From the NCBI GenBank assembly GCA_017466325.1, contig JAFTUK010000055.1, forward strand, positions 1-64,000: DNA of 64,000 nt, given 5' to 3'. Origin of the DNA: Bacteroidaceae bacterium. GTDB lineage: Bacteria > Bacteroidota > Bacteroidia > Bacteroidales > Bacteroidaceae. Under the pieces are notes generated by a model. It saw nothing but the letters and a program-made list of their open reading frames with translations. It was not told the DNA's origin and made no database searches. Of the stretch, positions 52,017 to 61,821 are shown piece by piece (the stretch's first letter is position 1; each line of letters opens with the position of its first letter). The translations under genes were made by a program, and so were the position numbers.

Positions 52017-53576
52017 ATGGCGTACAGTATCAAACTATTCGTCCATGGTGTCCCAAATGGTCAAGACATTTGGGGCAACCCTGGTGAAGATGCAAAGTAT
52101 ATAGAGGCGTTCTATGGGCGCAAGTCAAATGTGCCTTCGCAAATGTTTCTGGAGGTAATGCAATTTGGTGGCGAAACCAACGCTTACTATACTTACTTTT
52201 ATTATCATGATAAAATACAAGACAGCACAAACCGTACAGGTGGATATTTTGCTTTAACCTTGCGAATAAACTATTATTATGCAGACATTCAGAATATCTA
52301 TAATTTGCTTGAAGCTGCTTTCAATAAGTTTGTTATAGGTAGCGTTATGGAATATACTGCAGGAGGAGGATGCCGTTTCATGATACCACACTTCATTCAG
52401 GCCAATGATACTTTCAAGGCTCTTGAGAAGGAGTTACAGCATTACCTTATGCAATTCTCGAGTAACAAGGATTTTATATCATTGGGTGCTTTTAAAAGCA
52501 ATGGACAAAATGATTTTAGTACAATCAATTTGTTAGAGGCAATACCAAATGTTGTGGCAAACCATGTGAAGTCAACAGGGAAGATTTCTGTTTCATCATT
52601 TCATCCAAATTCTAAAGAACAACAGATCATAAACAAGATGAATGCTGAAATGCAGAATGTAACCTTAAATGCACAACAACAAATTGTTGCTGCCCAGCAA
52701 AAGGCCAAGCAAGACATTCTTTCTGCCCAAAGAGATAAAGAAATGAGTATTCAGAGTGTCAAGAATGAGTACAAAGATGCTGATAAAACTATCAGCCAGT
52801 TACGTGCTCAGAATGACAAAGTCTCCAAGGAGATAGGCAGATTAAGCGCCCAAATCAATGAGTTGAATGTAAAATTGCAAAACGCCCAAGTCTATAAGTC
52901 TCGTTACGAAGAAAATGAAAGGAAGTTAGAAAAAACAGAGAAGTTAATTGCAGACATCAAGAAAAATCTTTCTGGATTGAGTGGCATCTCAGAAATGCTT
53001 GGCATTTCTTCTGCCAATTCTGATGACAAACAAAAAAACTTACTTTCTGTGATTAAGAAAATTCATCCCTTTACCGATTTTTTCGTAATGATGGTACTTC
53101 TCGGAATCATAGGAGTAACTCTCCCAAAAAGTTGCAATAGCAAAGATTCGCCTAAAACCAACTTACTCGCTTCCGCTGATGTCACGGAAATATGTACGCA
53201 TGGAGCAACAATGCAGGCAGAAGATTCTGTTGAAAAAGGTGCACCTGAAGCTGTCACCACTTCCCAAGAAACATATGCTGTACAATCTGCGGTTATACAA
53301 ACTGCAGAATCGTTCCGTTTAAAGTACCCTAATGCAAGAATTGATGTAACCAATATTAATGAGGGAAACGGCAAATATATGCAAGTTAGCTCTGGAGATA
53401 ACTATGAACTTTCTATTAAAAATGTATCAGAGGAACTACATGGTAAATGGGAATGTGACACAAATGCGCTGATAATTCGTGACAACTATATCATTCCCAA
53501 GTCCCAAGGTACTCACAAAATCACCTATAATGTAAATGGAGAAATATATCTATCTAAAACGATTACTGTCAAATAA
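52017..53576 (+). CDS. Single-span signalling-like protein with N-terminal GTPase-associated-type domain
   Basis: A 519-residue protein in four parts. Residues 1-190 form a globular cytoplasmic domain (KLFVHGVPNGQDIWG, then TGGYFALTLRINYYY). It recalls GTPase-associated GAP1-N domains from memory. Residues about 200-318 form a long coiled coil rich in Gln, Lys and Glu. One membrane span lies at 352-371. Residues 372-519 are exported and end in beta strands resembling an Ig-like domain. The topology joins a cytoplasmic sensor or GTPase partner to a periplasmic domain. It follows the GTPase-like gene by 6 nt. Confidence 0.7.
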   Translation: MAYSIKLFVHGVPNGQDIWGNPGEDAKYIEAFYGRKSNVPSQMFLEVMQFGGETNAYYTYFYYHDKIQDSTNRTGGYFALTLRINYYYADIQNIYNLLEAAFNKFVIGSVMEYTAGGGCRFMIPHFIQANDTFKALEKELQHYLMQFSSNKDFISLGAFKSNGQNDFSTINLLEAIPNVVANHVKSTGKISVSSFHPNSKEQQIINKMNAEMQNVTLNAQQQIVAAQQKAKQDILSAQRDKEMSIQSVKNEYKDADKTISQLRAQNDKVSKEIGRLSAQINELNVKLQNAQVYKSRYEENERKLEKTEKLIADIKKNLSGLSGISEMLGISSANSDDKQKNLLSVIKKIHPFTDFFVMMVLLGIIGVTLPKSCNSKDSPKTNLLASADVTEICTHGATMQAEDSVEKGAPEAVTTSQETYAVQSAVIQTAESFRLKYPNARIDVTNINEGNGKYMQVSSGDNYELSIKNVSEELHGKWECDTNALIIRDNYIIPKSQGTHKITYNVNGEIYLSKTITVK

Positions 53577-53577
53577 A

Positions 53578-54126
53578 ATGAAGTTTAAGTATTTCATAAT
53601 ATTTCTCACAGGCATTATGTTTGTAGCATGTGATGCTAAAAAAGAACGGCCAGCCTTCTATGACAATGGAGATGGTGCGGAGGTTTATAACAATGAAGTT
53701 AGCGCAGATTATGGGCAGATGACCGAGGCGGATGTTATATCCATACCATTTTCAGAGAGGAATGGCGTAAAGTACGTGAATGTATCTGTGAATGGATTTG
53801 GATTTGAAATGATATTTGATACCGGCTGCTCTGGAACTCTGATTTCTGTGGCAGAAGCGAACTACCTCTACAAAAAGGGATACCTTACCAAAGATGACAT
53901 ACTCGGTATTGGGCAATCACAGATAGCCGACGGCAGTATTGTTGAAAACATGGTTATAAATTTGAAGGAGGTTGTACTTGATGGCAAAATACGCTGCAGT
54001 AACGTAACGGCAACTGTATCCGCCAATAATAATGCACCCCTTCTTCTAGGTAATGAAGTCCTTGACCGAGTTGCGGCATATGCTGTTGACAATATGAACC
54101 AAACCATTAATTTTAAGTTGAAATAG
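53578..54126 (+). CDS. Retropepsin-like aspartic protease lipoprotein
   Basis: A 182-residue lipoprotein: the signal peptide ends in a VAC lipobox (Cys18). The catalytic motif FDTGCSGTLIS puts Asp81-Thr82-Gly83 in the DTG of clan AA peptidases, and the second hydrophobic-hydrophobic-Gly element is PLLLGNEVLDR (about 154-164). Single-domain retropepsin-like enzymes work as dimers. It should lie in the periplasm, on the same side as the exported parts of the neighbouring membrane proteins, so it may cut one of them on signal. The start lies 1 nt after the preceding stop. Confidence 0.82.
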   Translation: MKFKYFIIFLTGIMFVACDAKKERPAFYDNGDGAEVYNNEVSADYGQMTEADVISIPFSERNGVKYVNVSVNGFGFEMIFDTGCSGTLISVAEANYLYKKGYLTKDDILGIGQSQIADGSIVENMVINLKEVVLDGKIRCSNVTATVSANNNAPLLLGNEVLDRVAAYAVDNMNQTINFKLK

Positions 54127-54129
54127 ACC

Positions 54130-55341
54130 ATGAATGCATCGGTATATATTTTTGGAGAATTCAATAGTGGTTACTCGCAGTATCCTGACGACTATTCCTC
54201 TAATATTTTCCAGACATTCTCTTCCAATGCAAAATCAACCACACAGATTGCCATCCATCGTGATGGCAATCTTGTATACTATGGATACATTCGAAAACTT
54301 CAACAGAACTGCTATATAGGTCTGTGTGTAGTGTTGAACGGTTTGGCTATTGAGAGAATTGACAGACTCTTTCCTCTATTTGAAAATACAATTTCATACC
54401 TTGTAACCAATGGTAAGTTAGTTCATTTCAATGAACAAGGCGAACTAGTTAGTAATGTGGAGAAATTATATTTAAACAGAGAGGAGATAGAACTTCTTAC
54501 AGAATCGCTCAGGGCAGGATTCAATGGATTAGAACAGTATTGTGTACCACTTCCGCCTGTTAGTTATGGAACGTCAAAAGATTCAAAAAAGGACTTCATT
54601 GTTGATGATGAACCAAATGAAATATTCAAGTCAACCCATACCAACGGATACACCTACATCTATAAATCCAAGGGATTCAATACTGCACAACTTAATAGTT
54701 ACAAAGGTATACTGAGTAAGTCGTATAAAGAAAAGCAAGAACTACAAGCGAAACTGGATGCTCTGGAAAAAGAACACGCACAAACACTCAGGCAAAAGAA
54801 ACAATATAAATTTGTTTTAATTCTGTTTGTAGTACTTCTGGGGTGTGCCGTAGGTCTATTCTCCCTTAACGATAATTTGAACCTTACACGTCATGCTCTT
54901 TCAAATGCAAAAGACACAATAAGCATGCAGAATGACTCTCTGAATGCCAGGAGCAGGAAAATTTCAGATCTATGCCTTAGGAATGATAAGCTCAATACGC
55001 TATACCTGACAGAGATCAAGAAAAGAACAGACGTAGAAAAAAAGTATGAAGGATTACAGAAAATAGTAACAGGACGTCAACCGTTCATTATCAAGAAGAC
55101 TTCTTTCAAATTCGCGACAGGATACCTTACCATTGAATATTATGGTTTAACTGAAGGAAGTGTCGATATTCAGGTGAAAGCATACAGGTCAGGAGAAGCA
55201 TACAGCAATACGGCTTCCATTTATGTATATAAGGGTGATAATACTGCAACCGTTTATCTTAGTAGCAGACTTAATGGTAGCGAATGGTATTCTTTTGAGG
55301 TTCTTCAAGGGAATGTGATTATAGGTGGTAGCAGGCACTAA
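54130..55341 (+). CDS. Second single-span protein with cytoplasmic N-terminal domain and exported beta domain
   Basis: A 403-residue protein. Residues 1-140 form a domain starting VYIFGEFNSGYSQYPDDYSS, with the IHRDGNLVYYGYIRKL and YIGLCVVLNGLAIERIDRLF segments; I recall this N-terminus recurring in other uncharacterised Bacteroidales proteins. A coiled coil follows (about 185-222), then a span at 226-246, a second coiled coil (250-310) and a C-terminal beta domain (320-403). The plan mirrors the protein at 52017. It lies 3 nt after the protease gene and is the last gene of the operon. Confidence 0.7.
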   Translation: MNASVYIFGEFNSGYSQYPDDYSSNIFQTFSSNAKSTTQIAIHRDGNLVYYGYIRKLQQNCYIGLCVVLNGLAIERIDRLFPLFENTISYLVTNGKLVHFNEQGELVSNVEKLYLNREEIELLTESLRAGFNGLEQYCVPLPPVSYGTSKDSKKDFIVDDEPNEIFKSTHTNGYTYIYKSKGFNTAQLNSYKGILSKSYKEKQELQAKLDALEKEHAQTLRQKKQYKFVLILFVVLLGCAVGLFSLNDNLNLTRHALSNAKDTISMQNDSLNARSRKISDLCLRNDKLNTLYLTEIKKRTDVEKKYEGLQKIVTGRQPFIIKKTSFKFATGYLTIEYYGLTEGSVDIQVKAYRSGEAYSNTASIYVYKGDNTATVYLSSRLNGSEWYSFEVLQGNVIIGGSRH

Positions 55342-55473
55342 AAACTATTCCAGAAGATGTGCTTATTGCAAATGAAAACACATTGTTAGGTAGAAAAACG
55401 CTGATTTATGATGATGTCTTTCGGTGCCGAGCAAATCTTCCCCAATGCACTTGGATGTATTGGGGATTTATTG

Positions 55474-55481
55474 TATATTTG
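55474..55481 (+). promoter_or_regulatory. -7 element before the AAA-ATPase/nuclease gene
   Basis: TATATTTG, 30 nt before the chosen start at 55512. It shows that this gene has its own promoter and is probably not part of the five-gene operon. Confidence 0.6.
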
Positions 55482-55511
55482 CATGGTGAATTGAATAAAA
55501 AGGTGGCAGGT

Positions 55512-57053
55512 ATGAAGTATCCTATAGGTATACAGCATTTCTCAGAGTTGAGGACCAATGGGTGGGTGTATGTAGACAAGACGGCGGTCATCTACCGTTT
55601 GTTGTCAAGCGGCAAGTACTACTTTCTGAGTCGTCCCCGCCGTTTCGGCAAGAGTTTGCTGATATCTACCCTCGAGGCTTATTTCAAGGGACAAAAGGAC
55701 TTGTTCCAGGGACTTGCCATGGAGCAGTTGGAGACAGAGTGGGTGGAGCATCCCGTGTTGCATCTTGACCTGAATGCCAAACCTTTCACCAAGTTACAGG
55801 ACCTTTACGCCTTGCTTAATGACCAAATTACAATCTACGAACATCAATACGGAAGTGTTGCTGTAGATGAAAGTCCAGAGGGGCGCTTGCGCCAACTGAT
55901 CCGTGCCGCCAAGGAGAAGACGGGGCGCAACGTAGTGGTGCTGGTGGACGAGTACGACAAGCCTTTGCTTCAGGCCATAGGCAACGAGGATTTGCAGAAC
56001 GAGTTCCGCAGCGCTTTGAAGGCCTTTTATGGCGTTCTGAAAAGTGCGGATGCCGACATACGTTTCGCTCTGTTGACGGGTGTTAGCAAGTTCAGTAAGG
56101 TCAGCGTCTTCAGCGACCTTAACAATATAGAGGATATATCCATGAGTCCGCACTACTATGATATTTGCGGCATATCAGAGCGTGAGTTGCACGATACGTT
56201 TGACAACGAAGTAGGGGAATTGGCTTCCGTAAACGATCAAACCAAGAAAGAGGCTTATGAAACCCTGCGCCAACGCTACGACGGATACCATTTCAGCCCT
56301 GACACTCCCGGTATGTATAATCCCTTCAGCATACTGCTTGCATTGAAGAATCAGGAATATGGCAGTTACTGGTTCAGCACGGGCACACCAACCTACCTTG
56401 TGCAGTTAATGAAGGAATTTGACCTTAATCCCAAGGAACTGTCGGGCTATGAGGCAAGTGCCAACGAACTGGACAGCGTGCAGATAAAGGTGGACAATCC
56501 CATTGCCGTGCTCTATCAGAGCGGCTACCTGACCATAAAGGGGTATGACAAGCGTTTCAAGACATACACGCTGGATTATCCGAATGATGAGGTGAAGGAG
56601 GGATTCGTGAACTTCCTCTTGCCGTACTATACCTATTCGCGGCAGATAAATAATGCATCCATTATCGGTCAGTTTGTTCAAAGTCTGGAGCGCGGCAACT
56701 CCAACCGCTTTATGGAACTGCTCCAGGCATTTATGGCCGACATCCCATATGAACTTGTCAGGGACTTGGAGGTGCATTACCAGAATGTAATATATATCAT
56801 CACCAAGTTGATGGGGCTCTATGTGCAGGCAGAATACCGCACCTCACGCGGCCGCATTGACTTGCTCGTAGGCACCGACAAGTACGTCTACATTATAGAA
56901 CTGAAGCACGATGGCACCGCCGAGGAAGCCCTTGCGCAGATCAACTCCAGGGACTATGCCTTGCCATTCGCCACAGACGGCAGGGAAGTGGTGAAGATTG
57001 GTGCCAATATCACCAGCGAGACGCGCAATTTGGAACGCTGGGTGGTGGAGTAA
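55512..57053 (+). CDS. AAA-ATPase-like protein with C-terminal PD-(D/E)xK nuclease domain
   Basis: A 513-residue protein of a large paralogous Bacteroidales family. It begins YPIGIQHFSELRTNGWVYVD, has a shortened P-loop RPRRFGKSLL (41-50) and Walker B VVLVDEYDKPLL (near 145). The C-terminal domain carries RGRIDLLVGTDKYVYIIELK, where D and E-x-K match a PD-(D/E)xK nuclease. The family (AAA-ATPase_like plus PDDEXK_9) is abundant but of unknown function; mobile-element or defence roles have been suggested. The start was set at 55512 because it lies just behind a TATATTTG element. Base composition is GC-richer than the operon before it. Confidence 0.9.
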   Translation: MKYPIGIQHFSELRTNGWVYVDKTAVIYRLLSSGKYYFLSRPRRFGKSLLISTLEAYFKGQKDLFQGLAMEQLETEWVEHPVLHLDLNAKPFTKLQDLYALLNDQITIYEHQYGSVAVDESPEGRLRQLIRAAKEKTGRNVVVLVDEYDKPLLQAIGNEDLQNEFRSALKAFYGVLKSADADIRFALLTGVSKFSKVSVFSDLNNIEDISMSPHYYDICGISERELHDTFDNEVGELASVNDQTKKEAYETLRQRYDGYHFSPDTPGMYNPFSILLALKNQEYGSYWFSTGTPTYLVQLMKEFDLNPKELSGYEASANELDSVQIKVDNPIAVLYQSGYLTIKGYDKRFKTYTLDYPNDEVKEGFVNFLLPYYTYSRQINNASIIGQFVQSLERGNSNRFMELLQAFMADIPYELVRDLEVHYQNVIYIITKLMGLYVQAEYRTSRGRIDLLVGTDKYVYIIELKHDGTAEEALAQINSRDYALPFATDGREVVKIGANITSETRNLERWVVE

Positions 57054-57108
57054 AAAGGTGAGCGGTGAACGGTTTACGGTGAGCGGATAGGGTTCGTTCA
57101 CCGTTTGC

Positions 57109-57300
57109 TTTGATATTTCGCTCGCTTAATCGTAACATTGACCGTTGGTCTTAGTTACTCACACTCGGAAAAATCAAAATTCTTTTGCTTTTTCGCAAGC
57201 TTAATCGTAACATTGAACTTCGTTCCAAATTACTCACGCTCGGAAATACAAAATAAATCGGCGTTTTATTTTGTATTTCGCTCGCTTAATCGTAATTTTG
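57109..57300 (+). promoter_or_regulatory. Triple promoter-bearing repeat upstream of cysS
   Basis: Three units: TTTG 57109 with TAACATTG 57133-57140 (20-nt spacer), TTTG 57184 with TAACATTG 57208-57215 (20 nt), and TTTG 57270 with TAATTTTG 57293-57300 (19 nt). All keep the GCTTAATCG spacer core. The array is more diverged than those at 23.8 and 30.7 kb, with periods of about 75 and 85 bp. Confidence 0.8.
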
Positions 57301-57323
57301 TACCCGAAATAAAGGAAAAGACT

Positions 57324-58823
57324 ATGCAACCATTTCTTATTTACAATACTTTGACCCGCCAGAAGGAACTGTTCCGTCCCCTGGTGGAGGGTCGTGTGGG
57401 CATGTATGTTTGTGGCCCCACGGTATATGGCGATGCACATTTGGGACATGCTCGCCCGGCCATTACTTTCGACCTGCTGTTCCGCTACCTGAAGCATCAG
57501 GGCTACAAGGTGCGCTATGTGCGCAACATTACCGACGTGGGCCACTTGGAGCATGATGCCGACGAGGGTGAGGACAAGATTGCCAAGAAGGCACGTCTGG
57601 AGCAACTGGAGCCAATGGAGGTGGCACAGTACTATACCAACCGCTTCCACGAGGCCATGGCGGCACTGAACTGTCTGCCTCCCAGCATAGAGCCTCATGC
57701 CACAGGTCATATCATAGAGCAGCAGCTACTGGTGCAGAAGATTATGGACAACGGATATGCCTATGAGAGCAACGGTTCCATCTACTTCGACATAGAGCGC
57801 TACAATCAGGACCACAAGTATGGCATACTGAGCGGCCGCTCGCTGGAGAACATCAAGGATGCCAGCCGCGACACCCTGGCAGGTGTGGGCGAGAAGCGCA
57901 ACCAGGCCGACTTTGCCCTGTGGAAGAAGGCAAGCCCTGAGCACATCATGCACTGGCCAAGCCCCTGGAGCGAAGGTTTCCCCGGCTGGCACTGCGAGTG
58001 TACGGCTATGGGCAAGAAGTACCTGGGCGAGCGTTTCGACATACACGGAGGCGGCCTTGACCTCGTCTTCCCCCACCACGAGTGCGAAATAGCACAGGCG
58101 CAGGCCAGCCAGGGACACCCCATGGTGACCTATTGGATGCACAACAACATGATTACCATCGACGGCAAGAAGATGGGCAAGTCGTACAACAACTTCATAA
58201 CCCTGCCTCAGTTCTTTGCCGGAGAGCACGAGCGTCTGGAGCGCGGATACTCGCCCATGACCATCCGCTTCTTCATCCTGCAGGCCCACTACCGCAGTAC
58301 TGTGGACTTCAGCAACGAGGCATTGCAGAGCGCCGAGAAGGGTCTGGCACGTCTGATGGACGGCTGGAAGGCCTTGAAGCGCCTGAAGGAAGGACAGAAG
58401 GTGAAGGGACAGCCCTGGGTGGAGATGCAGTATGTGGACACCCTGCGCCAGAACTGCTACGACGCCATGAACGACGATATGGCATCTCCCATGGTAATCA
58501 GCCACCTGTTTGATGCCTGCCGTGTGCTGAACACCGTCATCGACAAGAAGGCCAGCATCAAGGAAGATGTTGTGGCAGCCCTCACTGAGGTATTCCATAC
58601 CTTTGCCTTCGACATCCTTGGCCTCTCCGAGGAAAAGGACGGCAGCAACAAGGCACGCGAAGAAGCCTTCGGCAAGGTGGTGGACATAGTTCTGGAGCAG
58701 CGCCAGCAGGCCAAGGCCGAAAAGAACTGGGCACTGTCCGACCAGATACGCGACAACCTCTCTGCCCTCGGCTTTGAGGTGAAGGACACCAAGGACGGTT
58801 TCACCTGGTCGCTGAACAAGTAG
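57324..58823 (+). CDS. cysS: Cysteinyl-tRNA synthetase
   Basis: A 499-residue class I synthetase that charges tRNA-Cys. The HIGH-type motif is HLGH at residues 39-42, following the zinc ligand in [12 protein letters not shown]. The zinc site is completed by [10 protein letters not shown] and [13 protein letters not shown]. The KMSKS equivalent is KKMGKS. The ATG at 57324 was chosen; an open frame upstream reads through the promoter repeats and is not plausible. The leader from the nearest -7 box is about 17 nt. Confidence 0.97.
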   Translation: MQPFLIYNTLTRQKELFRPLVEGRVGMYVCGPTVYGDAHLGHARPAITFDLLFRYLKHQGYKVRYVRNITDVGHLEHDADEGEDKIAKKARLEQLEPMEVAQYYTNRFHEAMAALNCLPPSIEPHATGHIIEQQLLVQKIMDNGYAYESNGSIYFDIERYNQDHKYGILSGRSLENIKDASRDTLAGVGEKRNQADFALWKKASPEHIMHWPSPWSEGFPGWHCECTAMGKKYLGERFDIHGGGLDLVFPHHECEIAQAQASQGHPMVTYWMHNNMITIDGKKMGKSYNNFITLPQFFAGEHERLERGYSPMTIRFFILQAHYRSTVDFSNEALQSAEKGLARLMDGWKALKRLKEGQKVKGQPWVEMQYVDTLRQNCYDAMNDDMASPMVISHLFDACRVLNTVIDKKASIKEDVVAALTEVFHTFAFDILGLSEEKDGSNKAREEAFGKVVDIVLEQRQQAKAEKNWALSDQIRDNLSALGFEVKDTKDGFTWSLNK

Positions 58824-59055
58824 AAGACCCCTCCCCGAACCCTCCCCTTTATGGGAGGGAGTATGATGTACTGAAAATTGTTTCACGCAATTCAAAATAC
58901 TATACTATAATTACTCCCAACCTTGTGGGCGAGCAAGGTTTTCTAACCAAAGATATAACCAGGACCCAACAATCCCCTCGTTAGCAAATCTATATACTCC
59001 CCTCCCTTGTGGAGGGGCAAGGGGGAGGGTCTGCTTCATATTTCCGTTTCTCAAA

Positions 59056-61248
59056 ATGCCTGCAACACTTAGATTCAAGGTAGTGGAAGAAGCCTTCGGC
59101 AAGAAGGCCATCGAAGTGCCCACACCCAAGGAACGCCCCAGCGAGTTCTTTGCCAAGTACGTGTTCAACAAGCAGAAGATGTTCAAGTATCTTTCTGCCG
59201 ATGTGTACGAAAAGATGTGCGACGTCATCGACCGTGGCACCACACTGGACCTGAAGACCGCCGATGCCGTTGCCGAGGGCATGAAGCGCTGGGCCATGGA
59301 ACTGGGCGTAACACACACCACACACTGGTTCCAACCCCTCACCGAAGGTACCGCCGAGAAGCACGACGGCATGGTGGAGCACGACGGCAAGGGCGGCATG
59401 CTGGAGGATTTCTGCGGCAAGCAACTTGTACAGCAGGAACCTGATGCCAGCAGTTTCCCAAGCGGTGGCATACGCTCCACCTTCGAGGCACGCGGCTATA
59501 GCGCATGGGACCCTGCCAGCCCTGTCTTCGTGATGGGCGACACGCTGATGATTCCCACCGTGTTCATCTCCTACACCGGCGAGGCACTCGACTACAAGGC
59601 TCCCCTGAAGAAGTCCATCAAGGCCGTAGGCAAGGCCGCCCTGGATGTTGCACGCATGTTCTATCCCGAGATAAGCAGTGTGAAGAGCAACCTTGGCTGG
59701 GAACAGGAGTACTTCCTGGTGGACGAAAGTTTCTATTCGGCACGTCCCGACCTGGCCATGACCGGACGCACCCTCATGGGACACGACTCCGCCAAGAACC
59801 AGCAGATGGACGACCACTATTTCGGTTCCATACCCTCGCGTGTGGTTTCCTTCATGAAGGACTTGGAAATCCAGGCACTGGAACTGGGCATCCCCTGCAA
59901 GACCCGTCACAACGAGGTGGCGCCAAACCAGTTTGAACTGGCCCCCATCTTCGAGGAGACAAACCTGGCCATAGACCACAACATGCTCATCATGGCCCTG
60001 ATGAAGAAGGTGGCACGCAAGCACGGTTTCCGTTGCCTCTTGCACGAAAAGCCTTTCAAGGGCATAAACGGTAGCGGCAAGCACAACAACTGGAGCCTTT
60101 CTACCAACACCGGCATACTCCTGCATGCCCCCGGCAAGACACCGGTGGACAACCTCCGCTTCATCACCTTCATAGTGGAGACGCTGATGGCCGTGTACCG
60201 CCACAACGGATTGCTCAAGGCTTCCATCGTAAGTGCCACCAATGCACACCGTCTTGGCGCACACGAAGCACCGCCTGCCATCATCAGTTCCTTCCTCGGC
60301 AGCCAGTTGGCAGACATACTGGAGAAACTGGAGAAGAGCGAGGACAACGACGTCTTCAACCTGGCCACACGCCAGAGCGTGATGCTGGACATACCGCAGA
60401 TACCGGAACTCCTCGTGGACAATACCGACCGCAACCGCACCTCTCCCTTTGCCTTCACCGGCAACCGTTTCGAGTTCCGTGCCGTAGGAGCGCAAGCCAA
60501 CTGTGCCGCATCCATGATAGTGCTGAACACCGCCGTAGCCGAGCAACTGACGGACTTCAAACTCCGTGTGGACAAACTCATATCATCCGGCATGGACATG
60601 ATGAAGGCCATACTGCATGTCATCCGCGAGGACATAAAGACATGTAAGCCCATCCACTTCGACGGCAACGGATACAGCGAAGAGTGGAAGCAGGAGGCCG
60701 CCCGACGCGGCTTGGATGTGGAGACAAGCGTTCCCGTCATCCTCGACCAGTACCTAAGCGAAGAAACCGTGGAAATGTTCACACGCATGAAGGTTCTAAC
60801 CCGTGCCGAACTGGAAGCGCGCAACGAGATAAAACTGGAGACCTACACCAAGAAGATACAGATAGAGGCACGCATCTTCGGCGACCTTTGCCTGAACCAC
60901 ATAGTTCCTGTGGCCACACGCTACCAGACACAACTTCTGGACAATGTCCTCAAGATTTCGCAGGCTTTCCCCGCCGAGCAGGCAAAGGCCATGAACGCCA
61001 CAAACCTTGCCCTCATAGAGAAGATTGCGGAAAACACCGCCTTCATCACCGAGCACGTATATTCGCTCATCGGTGCCCGCAAGGTGGCCAACCGTCTGGA
61101 GTCCGAGCGTGAGAAGGCCATTGCCTACCACGACAACGTGGCACCCCTCATAGAGGAAATCCGCACCCACGTGGACAAACTGGAAATGATAGTTGACGAC
61201 GAACTCTGGCCCCTGCCCAAGTATCGCGAAATGCTGTTTATACGTTGA
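59056..61248 (+). CDS. glnN: Glutamine synthetase type III
   Basis: A 730-residue GSIII enzyme that makes glutamine from glutamate and ammonium with ATP; this large type is characteristic of Bacteroidetes and cyanobacteria. Conserved stretches include TSEKHDGMVEHD-like TAEKHDGMVEHD, SNLGWEQEYFLVD (metal-binding Glu), KTRHNEVAPNQFELAPIFEE, and GKHNNWSLSTNTG (ATP/ammonium site). The first residues MPATLRFKVVEEAFG match family starts. It is followed by a strong terminator, and no regulatory PII gene is adjacent. Confidence 0.97.
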   Translation: MPATLRFKVVEEAFGKKAIEVPTPKERPSEFFAKYVFNKQKMFKYLSADVYEKMCDVIDRGTTLDLKTADAVAEGMKRWAMELGVTHTTHWFQPLTEGTAEKHDGMVEHDGKGGMLEDFCGKQLVQQEPDASSFPSGGIRSTFEARGYSAWDPASPVFVMGDTLMIPTVFISYTGEALDYKAPLKKSIKAVGKAALDVARMFYPEISSVKSNLGWEQEYFLVDESFYSARPDLAMTGRTLMGHDSAKNQQMDDHYFGSIPSRVVSFMKDLEIQALELGIPCKTRHNEVAPNQFELAPIFEETNLAIDHNMLIMALMKKVARKHGFRCLLHEKPFKGINGSGKHNNWSLSTNTGILLHAPGKTPVDNLRFITFIVETLMAVYRHNGLLKASIVSATNAHRLGAHEAPPAIISSFLGSQLADILEKLEKSEDNDVFNLATRQSVMLDIPQIPELLVDNTDRNRTSPFAFTGNRFEFRAVGAQANCAASMIVLNTAVAEQLTDFKLRVDKLISSGMDMMKAILHVIREDIKTCKPIHFDGNGYSEEWKQEAARRGLDVETSVPVILDQYLSEETVEMFTRMKVLTRAELEARNEIKLETYTKKIQIEARIFGDLCLNHIVPVATRYQTQLLDNVLKISQAFPAEQAKAMNATNLALIEKIAENTAFITEHVYSLIGARKVANRLESEREKAIAYHDNVAPLIEEIRTHVDKLEMIVDDELWPLPKYREMLFIR

Positions 61249-61312
61249 GATTCTTTTCTTTGGGTAGCGGTTCCTTTCTGCACGGCAGATGACCACTTTA
61301 GCGTTATACATG

Positions 61313-61348
61313 AAGGCAGACCCCTGATTTGGCGGGTCTGCCTTTCTT
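61313..61348 (+). terminator. glnN terminator
   Basis: AAGGCAGACCC and GGGTCTGCCTT form an 11-bp stem with a 10-nt loop and a TTCTTGA tail, 65 bp after the stop. Confidence 0.88.
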
Positions 61349-61428
61349 GACTTTGTGAGCATACCCGATTGCAAGGAGTAGTTCTTACTATTCTTTCTGC
61401 CTGTCCTCCATGTGCGCTCTCCGAGTCG

Positions 61429-61501
61429 TCGGTGGCGGTAAAAGTCACCGCCCTCGGCGATAAAGTTCACCGCCAGTGGCGGCTCATTTTACCGCCACCG
61501 A
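61429..61501. repeat. Palindromic dispersed repeat, copy 2
   Basis: Perfect 15-bp terminal inverted repeats (TCGGTGGCGGTAAAA and complement). The interior shares CGCCCTCGGCGATAAAG and TTCACCGCCA with copy 1 at 11802-11882, while the right half differs. No coding content. Confidence 0.65.
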
Positions 61502-61749
61502 GGGCTCAGATTGTCGCTTAAGAAGAAGCTATTCCTTGAATAATGGATAGCCTCAAATCGCTCATTAGGCTGTTATGTGCCAATGAAACCATCTTTTTGT
61601 CATTTGTTTTGTCGTTTCTCGGTTATAATGGAACCCCATTGCTCCTTCAAAGTACCAAAACATCTGTTCAAAAATAAAGACAATTATCATCATAACGCAA
61701 ATGACCGATTTGGGATAAAGTCGTAAATGACTGTTGCGGCAAGTAAAAA

Positions 61750-61786
61750 AACCACGGAGGGCGAGTCAAACTCGCCCTCCGTGGTT
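61750..61786 (-). terminator. Terminator of the FKBP gene
   Basis: AACCACGGAGGGCGAGT and ACTCGCCCTCCGTGGTT form a 17-bp perfect stem with a 3-nt loop. On the minus strand it is followed by a run of T, 36 bp after the FKBP stop. Confidence 0.92.
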
Positions 61787-61821
61787 ACAATTATTATTAT
61801 TATGTGTATTTGAATTTCTAT

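Larger units (their letters stand above)
61249..61821. other. Intergenic region between glnN and the FKBP gene
   Basis: Holds the glnN terminator (61313-61348), the second palindromic repeat (61429-61501) and the FKBP terminator (61750-61786). The stretch 61502-61749 shows no gene or promoter. Confidence 0.6.

Noticed and set aside
57726..58895. 389-codon minus-strand frame opposite cysS
   Set aside because: Shadow of cysteinyl-tRNA synthetase, with no recognisable motifs.
58990..60546. 518-codon minus-strand frame opposite glnN
   Set aside because: Antisense shadow of glutamine synthetase; composition is dominated by the complement of its codons.
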